Position numbers and translations under genes: made by a program
Notes under the pieces: model-generated
What the model saw: only the letters and a program-made list of their open reading frames with translations
Databases searched by the model: none
Told to the model about the DNA's origin: nothing
NCBI GenBank assembly: GCA_009618505.1
Contig: WJOQ01000090.1
Span: forward strand, 1 to 11,286
Direction of reading: 5' to 3'
DNA: 11,286 nucleotides
DNA from: Clostridia bacterium
Lineage (GTDB): Bacteria; Aerophobota; Aerophobia; Aerophobales; AE-B3A
In this document: piece after piece, positions 1-7,394 of the stretch
Numbering within the stretch: position 1 is the stretch's first letter
How the letters are laid out: every line of letters starts with the position of its first letter

Positions 1-2
1 GG

Positions 3-1049
3 CTGGGAATACTGGGCTCTTCGATGGGTCTTAGCTATATATCCCTTTGTTTTTTCTTTGGGAAATTATCTGAAAAGTGGCATCGAAAAAAGATATTAGT
101 ACTAGGGTCCTTCGTATATGTTGCCGCTTCTCTCTTTTTTTCTTTTTCCTCACAAATCTATCATCTTTTTTTGTCTATGTTGTTGCTGGGAGTTGCTGGG
201 GCCATGTTCTGGCCAACCCTGGAAGCCTGGATTGCTGAAAAAGAGAGTAAGCGAACTCTTATACAGAAGATGGCATTATTTAATATTTCTTGGAGCACAG
301 GACTCGCTATAGGTCCCCTTATAGGAGGGATTCTATTTGGAATGAACTTTAAACTACCTTTCTATTTTGCTTTTTTTGTAAGTGTATTTGTGCTTCTTAT
401 CTTATTTTACAAAACTCCCAAGGTAAGCTTGGCCACTAAAAGTAAATCTTTTACTAACAAAACCTTTCTTTCAGAGAATCCTCCCGATAGTTTTTCTTTA
501 TATATTAAAATTTCTCGCATGGCTAATTTTGTCTTGTGCCTTTGCACGGGAATGGTCTGGTATATTTTCCCTAAATTGGGGACTCAGCTTCAAATTTCTC
601 CTTCATTTTTAGGACTTCTAATGTTTATTCTTTCTTTTACCCGAGTGCTTACCTTTTACGGACTGGGAAGAGTTCGCCTGTGGCACTATCGTATCTTTCC
701 CCTGGTTTTTTTCCAGCTTATCGCTGCTGTGGGTCTTATTATAATCTTCATAGCCAACTCGCTTCCTCTCTTTTTTCTAGCCTTTGTATTTATAGGAGTG
801 GGCCTGGGGATGACTTTTTCCTCCAGTCTTTTTTATAGTGTTAATGTCACCTCCCAAAAGGGTCCCAGTGCTGCCATTCATGAAACGGTACTGATGAGTG
901 GTTTTCTCCTGGGTCCTCTGATAGGAGGAGCAGTAGCCCAAGAATTTTCCCTTAGAGCTCCTTATCCAGTAGTTGCTGCAATAGTAGTAGTGGGGATATT
1001 TACCCAGCTGTTACTTAAAAGACGTTATGATCTACCTGGCAGATCATAA
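3..1049 (+). CDS. MFS transporter, 5'-truncated by window edge
   Basis: Major facilitator superfamily membrane transporter; the substrate is unknown. The reading frame is open to the left edge of the window, and the first ATG at 24 is probably internal. The visible protein begins in what looks like TM2, and the typical MFS loop 2-3 motif (GKLSEKWHRKK) falls only about 13 residues after that ATG, whereas a full MFS protein has roughly 60 residues before it. About 341 residues are visible, with around ten hydrophobic segments and a central basic/polar loop near residues 130-160, as expected between the two six-helix halves. A second G-rich helix pair (GVGLGMTFSSS, GFLLGPLIGGAVAQ) mirrors the first-half sequence IGPLIGGILFG, which fits the internal duplication of the family. 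The TAA stop lies at the junction with the inverted-repeat element that follows. The substrate cannot be inferred from this context. Confidence 0.88.
   Translation: MGILGSSMGLSYISLCFFFGKLSEKWHRKKILVLGSFVYVAASLFFSFSSQIYHLFLSMLLLGVAGAMFWPTLEAWIAEKESKRTLIQKMALFNISWSTGLAIGPLIGGILFGMNFKLPFYFAFFVSVFVLLILFYKTPKVSLATKSKSFTNKTFLSENPPDSFSLYIKISRMANFVLCLCTGMVWYIFPKLGTQLQISPSFLGLLMFILSFTRVLTFYGLGRVRLWHYRIFPLVFFQLIAAVGLIIIFIANSLPLFFLAFVFIGVGLGMTFSSSLFYSVNVTSQKGPSAAIHETVLMSGFLLGPLIGGAVAQEFSLRAPYPVVAAIVVVGIFTQLLLKRRYDLPGRS
1025..1049. repeat. Short perfect hairpin over the MFS stop codon
   Basis: TTATGATCT (1025-1033) and AGATCATAA (1041-1049) form a perfect 9-bp inverted repeat around a 7-base loop, ending exactly at the TAA stop. 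No U-tract follows, so it is not a canonical intrinsic terminator. It could still be a 3'-end stabilising or weak termination structure. It overlaps by four bases the larger inverted-repeat element that begins at 1046. Confidence 0.45.
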
Positions 1050-1138
1050 ATAGGGACAGCGACCATTTATGTTGATTTCTTTTTTGATCTGCTCTTTGCT
1101 AATCTAACTAATCTAAAATGGTCGCTGTCCCTATTTAT
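1046..1138 (-). repeat. REPIN/MITE-like inverted-repeat element, copy 1
   Basis: Two arms containing TAGGGACAGCGACCATTT form a perfect 23-bp inverted repeat (1046-1068 and 1116-1138) around a 47-base middle. Between the 21-bp cores the unit is 89 bp (1048-1136). Its reverse complement aligns without gaps to the unit at 7895-7983: the arms are identical and I count 33 of 47 middle positions the same. It contains no ORF of note. Paired inverted palindromes of this kind are known as REPINs, which are non-autonomous and mobilised in trans by REP-associated tyrosine transposases (IS200/IS605-like, Y1 family). No such transposase is in this window, so the mechanism is inference. Its left arm overlaps the MFS stop codon. 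Confidence 0.85.
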
Positions 1139-1148
1139 TTGATTTTAA

Positions 1149-1177
1149 TTGCTTTTAGAAATAATTTCTGATATAAA
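1149..1177 (+). promoter_or_regulatory. Candidate promoter for the UroD-family gene
   Basis: TTGCTT (1149-1154), a 17-base spacer and TATAAA (1172-1177), preceded by TG at 1169-1170, give an extended -10 promoter with a weak -35. Initiation would fall near 1184, downstream of the ATG at 1177. That supports the internal ATG at 1237 as the real start. Prediction by eye only. Confidence 0.4.
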
Positions 1178-1236
1178 TGGAATCGATGAGCAGGGAGTGT
1201 CCTGGATTATCTTTAGAGGAGGAAAAAGAGAGGACA

Positions 1237-2313
1237 ATGAGAACTGGTGAGCGTTTCAACAGAGTAATGTATTGGCAAGAAGCAGACCGGGTACCTAATA
1301 TGGATTTTGGCTATTGGGATGAAACCATCACTGTTTGGCATAAGCAGGGATTGCCTGCCTATGTGAAGACCCAGGAAGATATGGAACGATACTTGGGCCT
1401 GGAAGGGGCTGAGATTATTCCTTGGTTACCGGTGGCTAATGGTCTGTATCCACCTTTCGAGGATAGAGTTCTGGAGGATAGAGGCCAATACAGACTGGTT
1501 CAGAATGCTGAAGGAAATATCTGTGAGATTCCCAAGCATGGTACTTCTATACCCCATTATGTCAAGTACGTTCTACAGACACCTAAGGATTGGCAGACAT
1601 TTAAGCGAGAACGGCTAGATTACACTAGAGAAGATCGTATCGGTGAGGTAAAAAAAATAGTTAAGGAAGCACATCTAGCTGGAATGCCAGTTCGTTTCGA
1701 TGCTGGTTCTTTATACGGTTGGCTGAGGAACTGGATGGGCGTGGAAAACTTCTCTGTTGCCATAATGAATCAAAGAGAGTGGATTGAGGAGATGATGGAG
1801 CATTTGACCGAAATGACTATTTACCTCATTGAAAAAACCTTGCCTGAAGTAGATATAGATATAGCCTGGTGGTGGGAAGATATGTGTTTCAATCACGGAC
1901 CTCTAATATCACCCAAACTTTTTGAAGAATTAATGGTTCCTCGTTATAGGCGTATTACCGATACTCTAAGAAAATATAAGGTAGACATTAATGTGTTGGA
2001 TTGCGATGGGCAAATTTATCAGTTGGTCCCTGGTTGGTTAAAGGGAGGTATCAACTGCATGTTCCCAATCGAGGCAGCTCACACGGATCCAGTCAGATTA
2101 CGCCAGGAGTATGATAAGGATATTCTTCTCATGGGAGGGGTAAATAAGGTACAATTAGCCAAAGGCAAGCAGGCTATCGATGAGGAGCTGAAACGGTTAC
2201 GCCCACTCGTAGAAAAAGGGGGATATATTCCCACGGTAGATCACCGTGTGCCTCCCGATGTTTCCTTTGAGAACTACCTCTATTACCTGGAAAAAAAGAA
2301 GGAGATTTTGTAG
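1237..2313 (+). CDS. UroD-family protein (uroporphyrinogen decarboxylase-like / corrinoid methyltransferase-like)
   Basis: The protein has the UroD fold, which covers HemE and the cobamide-dependent methyltransferases of the MtaA/MtbA type. With the start at 1237 it has 358 residues, normal for the family, and begins RTGERFNRVMYWQEADRVP, a typical opening. An upstream in-frame ATG at 1177 would add 20 charged residues, has no ribosome site and lies in the predicted -10 box. AGAGGAGG (1215-1222) and GAGAGG (1228-1233) precede 1237. The C-terminal half has the family blocks DCDGQ, FPIEAAH, LLMGGVNK and a final VDHRVPPDVSFENY. The N-terminal RQAGRY arginine motif of genuine HemE is absent, so it is unlikely to make coproporphyrinogen. 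Methyl transfer to or from a corrinoid protein is possible but not shown: the His-X-Cys zinc motif of MtaA is not clear here (the equivalent reads VLDCDG). It is followed by ddl after 21 bases. Confidence 0.8.
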   Translation: MRTGERFNRVMYWQEADRVPNMDFGYWDETITVWHKQGLPAYVKTQEDMERYLGLEGAEIIPWLPVANGLYPPFEDRVLEDRGQYRLVQNAEGNICEIPKHGTSIPHYVKYVLQTPKDWQTFKRERLDYTREDRIGEVKKIVKEAHLAGMPVRFDAGSLYGWLRNWMGVENFSVAIMNQREWIEEMMEHLTEMTIYLIEKTLPEVDIDIAWWWEDMCFNHGPLISPKLFEELMVPRYRRITDTLRKYKVDINVLDCDGQIYQLVPGWLKGGINCMFPIEAAHTDPVRLRQEYDKDILLMGGVNKVQLAKGKQAIDEELKRLRPLVEKGGYIPTVDHRVPPDVSFENYLYYLEKKKEIL

Positions 2314-2334
2314 TACAATAACTCTGCTCAAAAA

Positions 2335-3426
2335 ATGAATAGAAAAACTCGAATAGGAATTCTTTTTGGGGGAAGGTCAGCTGAACATGAAGTTTCAGTC
2401 CAGTCAGCTAAAAATATCCTCCAGGCCATTAATAAAGAAAAATATGAGGTAGTTTTAATTGGTATTAATAAAGAAGGGCGGTGGCGTCTGAAAAAAACCT
2501 CAGAATTATCTTTACTTTCGGAAGGTTCCAATATAACCAGGCTAAACGGAAAGGATGAGGGCGCAGTTTTGATTCCTGAAGAAAAGGAGGGCAATCTGCT
2601 CCCTTTATTCAGTGAGAGGGAGCTCAAGGAGGTTGATGTAGTTTTTCCTGTACTGCATGGGCCATACGGCGAGGATGGTACAATTCAGGGTTTATTGGAG
2701 TTGGCTAATATCCCTTATGTGGGGGCAGGCGTTCTGGGCTCGGCTGTAGGGATGGACAAAGATGTGATGAAGAGATTGCTCAGAGAAGCAGGGATTCCAG
2801 TAGTAAAATTCTTTACCTTCAATAGGAGTTCTCTTAAAGAGATTGATTTTGGCCGTGTTCGAGATGAGCTAGGACTGCCCTTGTTTGTCAAACCAGCCAA
2901 TCTTGGCTCATCAATAGGGATGAATAAAATAAAGAAAAAAGAACAATTTCAACCTGCCCTGAAAGAGGCATTTCAGTATGATAATAAGATATTAATAGAG
3001 GAATGCATTCAAGGTAGGGAAATTGAGTGTTCTGTTCTGGGAAATGATGACCCTGTTGCTTCTCTGCCCGGGGAGATTTTACCTCAGTATGAATTTTACT
3101 CCTACGAAGCTAAGTATCTGGACGATAAAGGAGCAATTCTAGAAATTCCGGCCAGGCTTTCCCCAGATATTGTTCATGAAATTCAAGAGCTATCCTTAAG
3201 GGTGTTTAAGATAATGTGCTGTCAAGGAATGGCGCGAATTGACTTTTTTCTAAAGAATAATCAGGAAATCATTGTAAACGAGCTTAATACCATTCCTGGA
3301 TTTACCAGAATTAGTATGTATCCTAAGCTTTGGGAGGCAAGCGGGATACCCTATTCTGAACTGATAGATAGATTGATCCAGCTTGCCCTGCAGAGATTTG
3401 AAGAAAAGAAGAAGTTAAAGTTGTGA
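2335..3426 (+). CDS. ddl: D-alanine--D-alanine ligase
   Basis: Cytoplasmic ATP-grasp ligase that joins two D-alanines for the peptidoglycan stem peptide. It has 363 residues, a full-length Ddl. Visible blocks are FGGRSAEHEVS near residues 11-21, HGPYGEDG (108-115), GMDKDVMKRLL, the ATP-grasp segment KPANLGSSIGM (186-196), the omega-loop FYSYEAKY (254-261), ARIDFF and the metal- and substrate-binding NELNTIPGFT (315-324). The tyrosines of the omega loop match D-Ala-D-Ala ligases rather than the histidine-bearing D-Ala-D-Lac VanA type, so vancomycin-type precursors are not expected. The ATG at 2335 gives the standard N-terminus; no good Shine-Dalgarno is visible in the 21-base gap after the UroD-family gene, which suggests translational coupling or a leader-poor start. 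It is isolated from other mur genes within this window. Confidence 0.96.
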   Translation: MNRKTRIGILFGGRSAEHEVSVQSAKNILQAINKEKYEVVLIGINKEGRWRLKKTSELSLLSEGSNITRLNGKDEGAVLIPEEKEGNLLPLFSERELKEVDVVFPVLHGPYGEDGTIQGLLELANIPYVGAGVLGSAVGMDKDVMKRLLREAGIPVVKFFTFNRSSLKEIDFGRVRDELGLPLFVKPANLGSSIGMNKIKKKEQFQPALKEAFQYDNKILIEECIQGREIECSVLGNDDPVASLPGEILPQYEFYSYEAKYLDDKGAILEIPARLSPDIVHEIQELSLRVFKIMCCQGMARIDFFLKNNQEIIVNELNTIPGFTRISMYPKLWEASGIPYSELIDRLIQLALQRFEEKKKLKL

Positions 3427-3448
3427 AATTCCACGGCTGTGCTATACT
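3421..3448 (+). promoter_or_regulatory. Candidate extended -10 promoter inside the ddl-DUF624 gap
   Basis: TTGTGA (3421-3426), a 16-base spacer and TGCTATACT (3440-3448) resemble a sigma-70-type promoter with an extended -10. The -35 box overlaps the ddl stop codon. Initiation would be near 3455, leaving a very short leader before the strong ribosome site at 3461. If it is active, the DUF624-to-pgpA block can be transcribed separately from ddl. Confidence 0.45.
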
Positions 3449-3460
3449 ATTGATTTAAAA

Positions 3461-3466
3461 GGGAGG
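3461..3466 (+). promoter_or_regulatory. Ribosome binding site that fixes a TTG start
   Basis: GGGAGG lies 6 bases before the TTG at 3473. There is no ATG or GTG suitably placed downstream of it, so this site decides the non-canonical start of the DUF624-like gene. Confidence 0.75.
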
Positions 3467-3472
3467 AAGTAG

Positions 3473-4270
3473 TTGCCAAAGGAAAATAGTCAAATAAGCA
3501 AACCCTCTGTAAAACGGGCCATAAAATTTGCATTAGGAGATGCCTATCATAATGCGGGTACAGTTATCCTTACTAATCTATTCTGGACAGCTACTTTTCT
3601 TCCCTGTCTATTAATAGGCATTCGGATGCGAGAAGGCTCTTCTCCCTTATATTTTCTTTTGCTGGGAGGATGTTTTCTTTTAACTTCCCCTGCTCTGGCA
3701 GGTATATATGCTATTTCTCGAAAAGTTGCCATAAAGGAATATGAAATAGAAAGAAGCGATTTCTTTTTAGGAATAAAAGAACATTGGAAAAAGAGCCTTA
3801 TTTTTTCTCTTATTTGTGTGATAGTTCCCTTGGTAGTCGGGTCTTCTTTAATGTTTTATGGACAACTGATGAGCACCAATCCTCTTAACATAATTCTCTG
3901 GGTGGTTAGCGTATGGATTTTGATTTTTTTTCTTCTGGCCCAGGTCTATTTTTTCCCTTTGCTTATTACTCAAAAAATGGGAGTAGTTCAAATATTAAAG
4001 ACTTCTTTTCTCCTGACTCTTAATAACATAGGATTCACCCTGGTGATAGTACTCTTGGAGCTGATTATCCTTCTTCTTTCCTCTATCACAGGGATCATCT
4101 TTTTAGCCGGAGTGAGTGTGATTGCTTTGCTTCAGAGTAGTGCTTTTGTTGAAATAGCTAAGAGATATACGGGTGAGGAAATAAGAAAAGAGATAAAGAG
4201 AGAAGGGGATGAAAAGAGAAATCTGAGGGATGTCATCCGCGATACCTTCTTTCCCTGGAAGTATGATTAA
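3473..4270 (+). CDS. DUF624/YesL-like integral membrane protein
   Basis: Multi-pass membrane protein of unknown function, 265 residues from a TTG start. Hydrophobic segments lie at about 31-50, 58-80, 108-130, 138-165 and 184-222 (the last probably two helices). The N-terminal half carries the pattern typical of DUF624/YesL proteins: NLFW followed by a proline-containing helix, then SPALAGIYAISRK, then an acidic/aromatic stretch ending in DFFLGIKEHWKK. The C-terminus is a charged cytoplasmic tail (residues about 230-265) ending in FFPWKYD. YesL of Bacillus sits among carbohydrate-uptake genes, but here the neighbours are ddl, a cysteine hydrolase and ftsK, so that context gives no function. 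The gap to the next gene is 10 bases, so the two are probably co-transcribed. The family assignment is from pattern recognition; the role is unknown. Confidence 0.7.
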   Translation: MPKENSQISKPSVKRAIKFALGDAYHNAGTVILTNLFWTATFLPCLLIGIRMREGSSPLYFLLLGGCFLLTSPALAGIYAISRKVAIKEYEIERSDFFLGIKEHWKKSLIFSLICVIVPLVVGSSLMFYGQLMSTNPLNIILWVVSVWILIFFLLAQVYFFPLLITQKMGVVQILKTSFLLTLNNIGFTLVIVLLELIILLLSSITGIIFLAGVSVIALLQSSAFVEIAKRYTGEEIRKEIKREGDEKRNLRDVIRDTFFPWKYD

Positions 4271-4280
4271 GAAGGGTTAA

Positions 4281-4856
4281 ATGGTGAATAGTCTTAAGAA
4301 ATTTAGACTATTACAAGAAAAAATGGGAAAAGAGGCGTTATTAGTTATTGAGATGTTAAATGATTTTATTGAGGTAGGAGCACCCCTGGAAGTTCCCGCC
4401 GCCCGGAAAATTCTCCCTTATGTGAAGAGAAGAATCAAAGAGGCAAGAGAAAAACAAATTCCGATAATTTATGTCTGCGATAGTCATAGAGAAAACGACC
4501 AAGAGTTCGGTAAATGGCCTAAACACGCTATTTCTGGTACCAGGGGAGCAGAAATAATAGAGGAACTAAAACCAGGAGAAGATGATTTTATAGTAAGAAA
4601 AAGAAGATATTCTGCCTTTCTGGGGACTGATTTAGATTTACTTCTTAAAGAGCTTAGAATAGAGAAGCTTCATCTGGTGGGAGTTCTCGCTAATATTTGT
4701 GTTTTTCTTACAGCGGTCGAAGCAGCAATGAGAGATTATGAGGTGGTTGTCTATGCTGATTCCGTAGCTGCTCTCTCGGAGCAAGACCATAAATTCAGTC
4801 TATCTCAACTAAAAGATGTGTTTAAAGTAAAAGTGAGTTATCGAAGCAATGTTTGA
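4281..4856 (+). CDS. Isochorismatase-fold cysteine hydrolase (nicotinamidase-like) with Glu at the catalytic Asp position
   Basis: Cytosolic hydrolase of the isochorismatase/nicotinamidase superfamily, 191 residues. Family landmarks: ALLVIEMLNDF (19-29), metal-site candidates D67-S-H69 and H82, the lysine block VRKRRYSAF (K107) and the nucleophile loop GVLANICV with C140. In this superfamily the triad is Asp, Lys and Cys, and the Asp normally sits in the VxD of the first block. Here it is Glu24 (codon GAG). The remaining sites look intact, so the protein may be active with altered geometry, or may act on something other than nicotinamide; the substrate is unknown. ATG 4281 has a modest AAGGG ribosome site. 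An ATG at 4323 would also give a compact N-terminus but has no ribosome site. The gene overlaps ftsK by 8 bases, implying translational coupling. Confidence 0.85.
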   Translation: MVNSLKKFRLLQEKMGKEALLVIEMLNDFIEVGAPLEVPAARKILPYVKRRIKEAREKQIPIIYVCDSHRENDQEFGKWPKHAISGTRGAEIIEELKPGEDDFIVRKRRYSAFLGTDLDLLLKELRIEKLHLVGVLANICVFLTAVEAAMRDYEVVVYADSVAALSEQDHKFSLSQLKDVFKVKVSYRSNV

Positions 4857-6849
4857 ACAAAAACAAAAAAATCAACTCTGGTCAATTATCTTAATAGTAA
4901 TTGGCATTCTTGTTTTGGTGAGTCTTCTGTTTTTTTCCTCCTCTCAATCTCCCTTTTTTACCTCTCGTTCCAATGTCTCTTCTGACACCTATATCGGGAA
5001 GTTCGGGACATTAGTCTCCACCTATCTATATCTTTTCTTTGGCCTGGGAGCCTTCCTTGTTCCTTTTATCCTGATAGGGATAGGGGTGAAAAAGTTTAAA
5101 GAGGGTAGGCTGGAGGCTGTTTTTCGCAAGGGAATAGGGCTGCTTATTTTCTTTATTGCCTTTTCTTCAGTTCTTTACTTTATAGGTCTGGATATATCTT
5201 CCTTTCTCTGTGGAGGAGGGCTTTTAGGCCTTTTCTTTTCAAGAATTTTCTATTCTTCTTTCGGGAATATAGGAAGTGCAATTATTCTGACTGGACTTTT
5301 TTTGATTTCCATAATACTGATGGTTGACCTTTCTCCTCTCCTGGCGAAAAGGAAGATAAGGAAAGAGCTTTCCATAAAGAAGAAACCCGTTATTCTGCCC
5401 AGAAGAAAAAAGGAAAATCTGGACTGGCAGAAAAAGGAGGGTGCTTCTTCTATCAGCAGCCTTCCTTCTTTTTCCTTATTAAACCCTTTTTCTTCTTCCT
5501 CCTTTTCCTCATCAGATGAAGTAAAGCTGGCCGGTAAAAAACTAAAGCAGACTTTAAAAGATTTTGGGGTAGAGATAGAAATTGCTGAAATTAAAGATGG
5601 TCCAGCTATTACTCGCTTTGAAATAAAGTTGGCGCCCGGGATAAAAGTGAGTAAGTTGATGAATCTTTCCAGCGATCTGGCTCTTTCCCTGGCAGTTCCT
5701 AATGTACGTATTGAGGTCCCCGTTTCCGGAAGGTCTTTGGTGGGAGTGGAAGTCCCCCGAAAAAAGATAAACTTTGTTTATCTACGGGAGCTGCTAGAGT
5801 CAAAACAGTTTAGAAAATCGGAGACTAAGTTACTTTTTCCTTTAGGCAAAGATATTGCCGGAGAGACAATCTGGGTTGACCTGGGGTCTTTACCCCATCT
5901 TCTTATAGGGGGAGCTACCGGTTCAGGTAAAAGTATCTGTATAAATTCTATTATTATAAGCATACTCTATAGAGCTTTTCCTGATGAAGTTAAGTTTTTA
6001 CTAATTGATCCTAAGACAGTGGAGCTGGTTGACTATATAGGCATTCCTCATCTTATTTTTCCTACTATTACTGATGTAAAGCAAGCCAATTATGCTCTGG
6101 AATGGGTAGTGGAAGAAGTAAGAAAACGCTATGAGAAGTTTAATCGGTCAGGAGTACGCAATATTGAGACTTTTAATTTAAAGATGAAAAAAGAAGAGGA
6201 AGAGACTATTCCTTATCTAGTGGTTATCATAGATGAGCTGGCTGATTTGATGATGCTGGCAGGGGCGAAATTAGAAAAAATAATTTGTAGAATAGCTCAA
6301 TTAGCCAGAGCTACAGGTGTTCATCTTATAGTAGCTACCCAGCGTCCCTCGGTAGATGTAATTACCGGCTTGATTAAGGCTAATTTTCCTTCCCGCCTCT
6401 CTTTTGCTGTGCCTTCTCAGATAGATTCCCGTACCATTCTAGACACTACGGGGGCAGAGAAGTTGGTGGGCAATGGTGATATGTTGTATTCTCCGGTAGA
6501 GGCCTCCAAGCCTTTCCGTGTGCAGGGGAGTTTTATTTCTCCTTCTGAGGTAAAGAAGGTAGTAGATTTTCTCAAAGAACAGGGAAGGCCTACCTATCTG
6601 GAAGAAATAGTCAAAGGAGTCGAAGAAAAAGAAAACGAGGAAGAGATGGCCTCTCACGATAGACTCTATGAGGAGGCAAAAGAGCTGGTACTCAGGAGAG
6701 GGATAGCTTCCACTTCTCTTCTGCAGCGTCGCTTATCTATAGGATATAATCGGGCTGCCCGAATTATGGATGAGTTAGAAAGAGAGGGAGTGGTAGGACC
6801 AGCAAGAGGTAGTAAGGCTCGCGAGATAATAATAAGAGGAGAGAAATGA
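4849..6849 (+). CDS. ftsK: DNA translocase FtsK/SpoIIIE
   Basis: Septum-anchored hexameric DNA pump that clears chromosome ends during division. It has 666 residues, shorter than E. coli FtsK and close to the compact SpoIIIE-type proteins. The N-terminus has four or five transmembrane segments within residues 10-160, followed by a basic, then serine-rich linker (about 165-225), which is short. The motor carries Walker A GATGSGKS (355-362), LLIDPKTVEL just after it, Walker B with D462-E463 (VVIIDELADL), and the ARATGVHLIVATQRPSVDVITG block. The last 65 or so residues form the winged-helix gamma domain (LYEEAKELVLRRG to the end), which reads the polar octamers and, where present, activates XerCD. 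It starts inside the preceding hydrolase gene and ends overlapping pgsA by ATGA. Confidence 0.97.
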   Translation: MFEQKQKNQLWSIILIVIGILVLVSLLFFSSSQSPFFTSRSNVSSDTYIGKFGTLVSTYLYLFFGLGAFLVPFILIGIGVKKFKEGRLEAVFRKGIGLLIFFIAFSSVLYFIGLDISSFLCGGGLLGLFFSRIFYSSFGNIGSAIILTGLFLISIILMVDLSPLLAKRKIRKELSIKKKPVILPRRKKENLDWQKKEGASSISSLPSFSLLNPFSSSSFSSSDEVKLAGKKLKQTLKDFGVEIEIAEIKDGPAITRFEIKLAPGIKVSKLMNLSSDLALSLAVPNVRIEVPVSGRSLVGVEVPRKKINFVYLRELLESKQFRKSETKLLFPLGKDIAGETIWVDLGSLPHLLIGGATGSGKSICINSIIISILYRAFPDEVKFLLIDPKTVELVDYIGIPHLIFPTITDVKQANYALEWVVEEVRKRYEKFNRSGVRNIETFNLKMKKEEEETIPYLVVIIDELADLMMLAGAKLEKIICRIAQLARATGVHLIVATQRPSVDVITGLIKANFPSRLSFAVPSQIDSRTILDTTGAEKLVGNGDMLYSPVEASKPFRVQGSFISPSEVKKVVDFLKEQGRPTYLEEIVKGVEEKENEEEMASHDRLYEEAKELVLRRGIASTSLLQRRLSIGYNRAARIMDELEREGVVGPARGSKAREIIIRGEK

Positions 6850-7394
6850 CTCTTGCTAATAAACTAACATTTTTGCGGATAGGAGCAGTCCCTTTTTTTG
6901 TACTTTTTTTATTTGTTTTGGGAGAGAAAGGAAAGGTCATTGCCTTATTGATTTTTATATTTGCTTCTCTATCTGACCTTTTAGATGGATGGCTAGCCCG
7001 AAAAAAGAATCAGGTAACCTCGCTGGGGAAAATAGTCGACCCGATTGCCGATAAAATTCTTGTCTATAGTGCTTTTATATCCTTTATTCAGCTTCATCTA
7101 GTTCCCTTCTGGATGGTTATAATTATTATGGGTAGAGACCTTTTAATTATGGCTCTAAGGATAGAATTAGCCTCAAAAAACTTCATCCTTTCTGCTAACA
7201 GACTAGCTAAACTGAAGACCTTTTTTGAAAATGCGGCTATCTTCTTTGTTTTTTTTATTTTGCTCTGGCAGGGTTTCAAAGATAAAATCGAGGCAGCAGA
7301 TAGGGTGACCTATCTGTTAATGGGAGCAGCTACTTTGTTGGCTCTCATCTCGGGAATTCAATATTGGATTGGAAGCAGGAGGCATCTTCAATGA
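6846..7394 (+). CDS. pgsA: CDP-diacylglycerol--glycerol-3-phosphate 3-phosphatidyltransferase
   Basis: Membrane enzyme that makes phosphatidylglycerol phosphate from CDP-diacylglycerol and glycerol-3-phosphate, the committed step to phosphatidylglycerol. It has 182 residues, the usual length. The CDP-alcohol phosphatidyltransferase signature is perfect: D44-x2-D47-G48-x2-A51-R52-x8-G61-x3-D65-x3-D69, with the four aspartates that bind metal and carry out catalysis. The opening NKLTFLRIGAVPFF is typical of PgsA rather than of phosphatidylserine or cardiolipin synthases of the same fold. Further hydrophobic helices lie near residues 15-40, 75-100, 125-140 and 155-175. It overlaps ftsK by ATGA at the start and pgpA by ATGA at the end, so the three should be translated as a coupled unit. 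Confidence 0.95.
   Translation: MTLANKLTFLRIGAVPFFVLFLFVLGEKGKVIALLIFIFASLSDLLDGWLARKKNQVTSLGKIVDPIADKILVYSAFISFIQLHLVPFWMVIIIMGRDLLIMALRIELASKNFILSANRLAKLKTFFENAAIFFVFFILLWQGFKDKIEAADRVTYLLMGAATLLALISGIQYWIGSRRHLQ
7377..7382 (+). promoter_or_regulatory. Ribosome binding site deciding the pgpA start
   Basis: AGGAGG lies within the end of pgsA, 8 bases before the ATG at 7391. The upstream in-frame ATG at 7364 lies before this site and has no comparable signal. Confidence 0.8.

Noticed and set aside
1177..1236. ATG at 1177 as the start of the UroD-family gene
   Set aside because: It has no ribosome site, overlaps the predicted -10 box and adds 20 residues not expected in the family. ATG 1237 has purine-rich sites upstream and a typical family N-terminus.
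1237..2313. Annotation as uroporphyrinogen decarboxylase (hemE)
   Set aside because: The N-terminal RQAGRY-type arginine motif needed for the porphyrinogen substrate is absent, and no haem genes are nearby.
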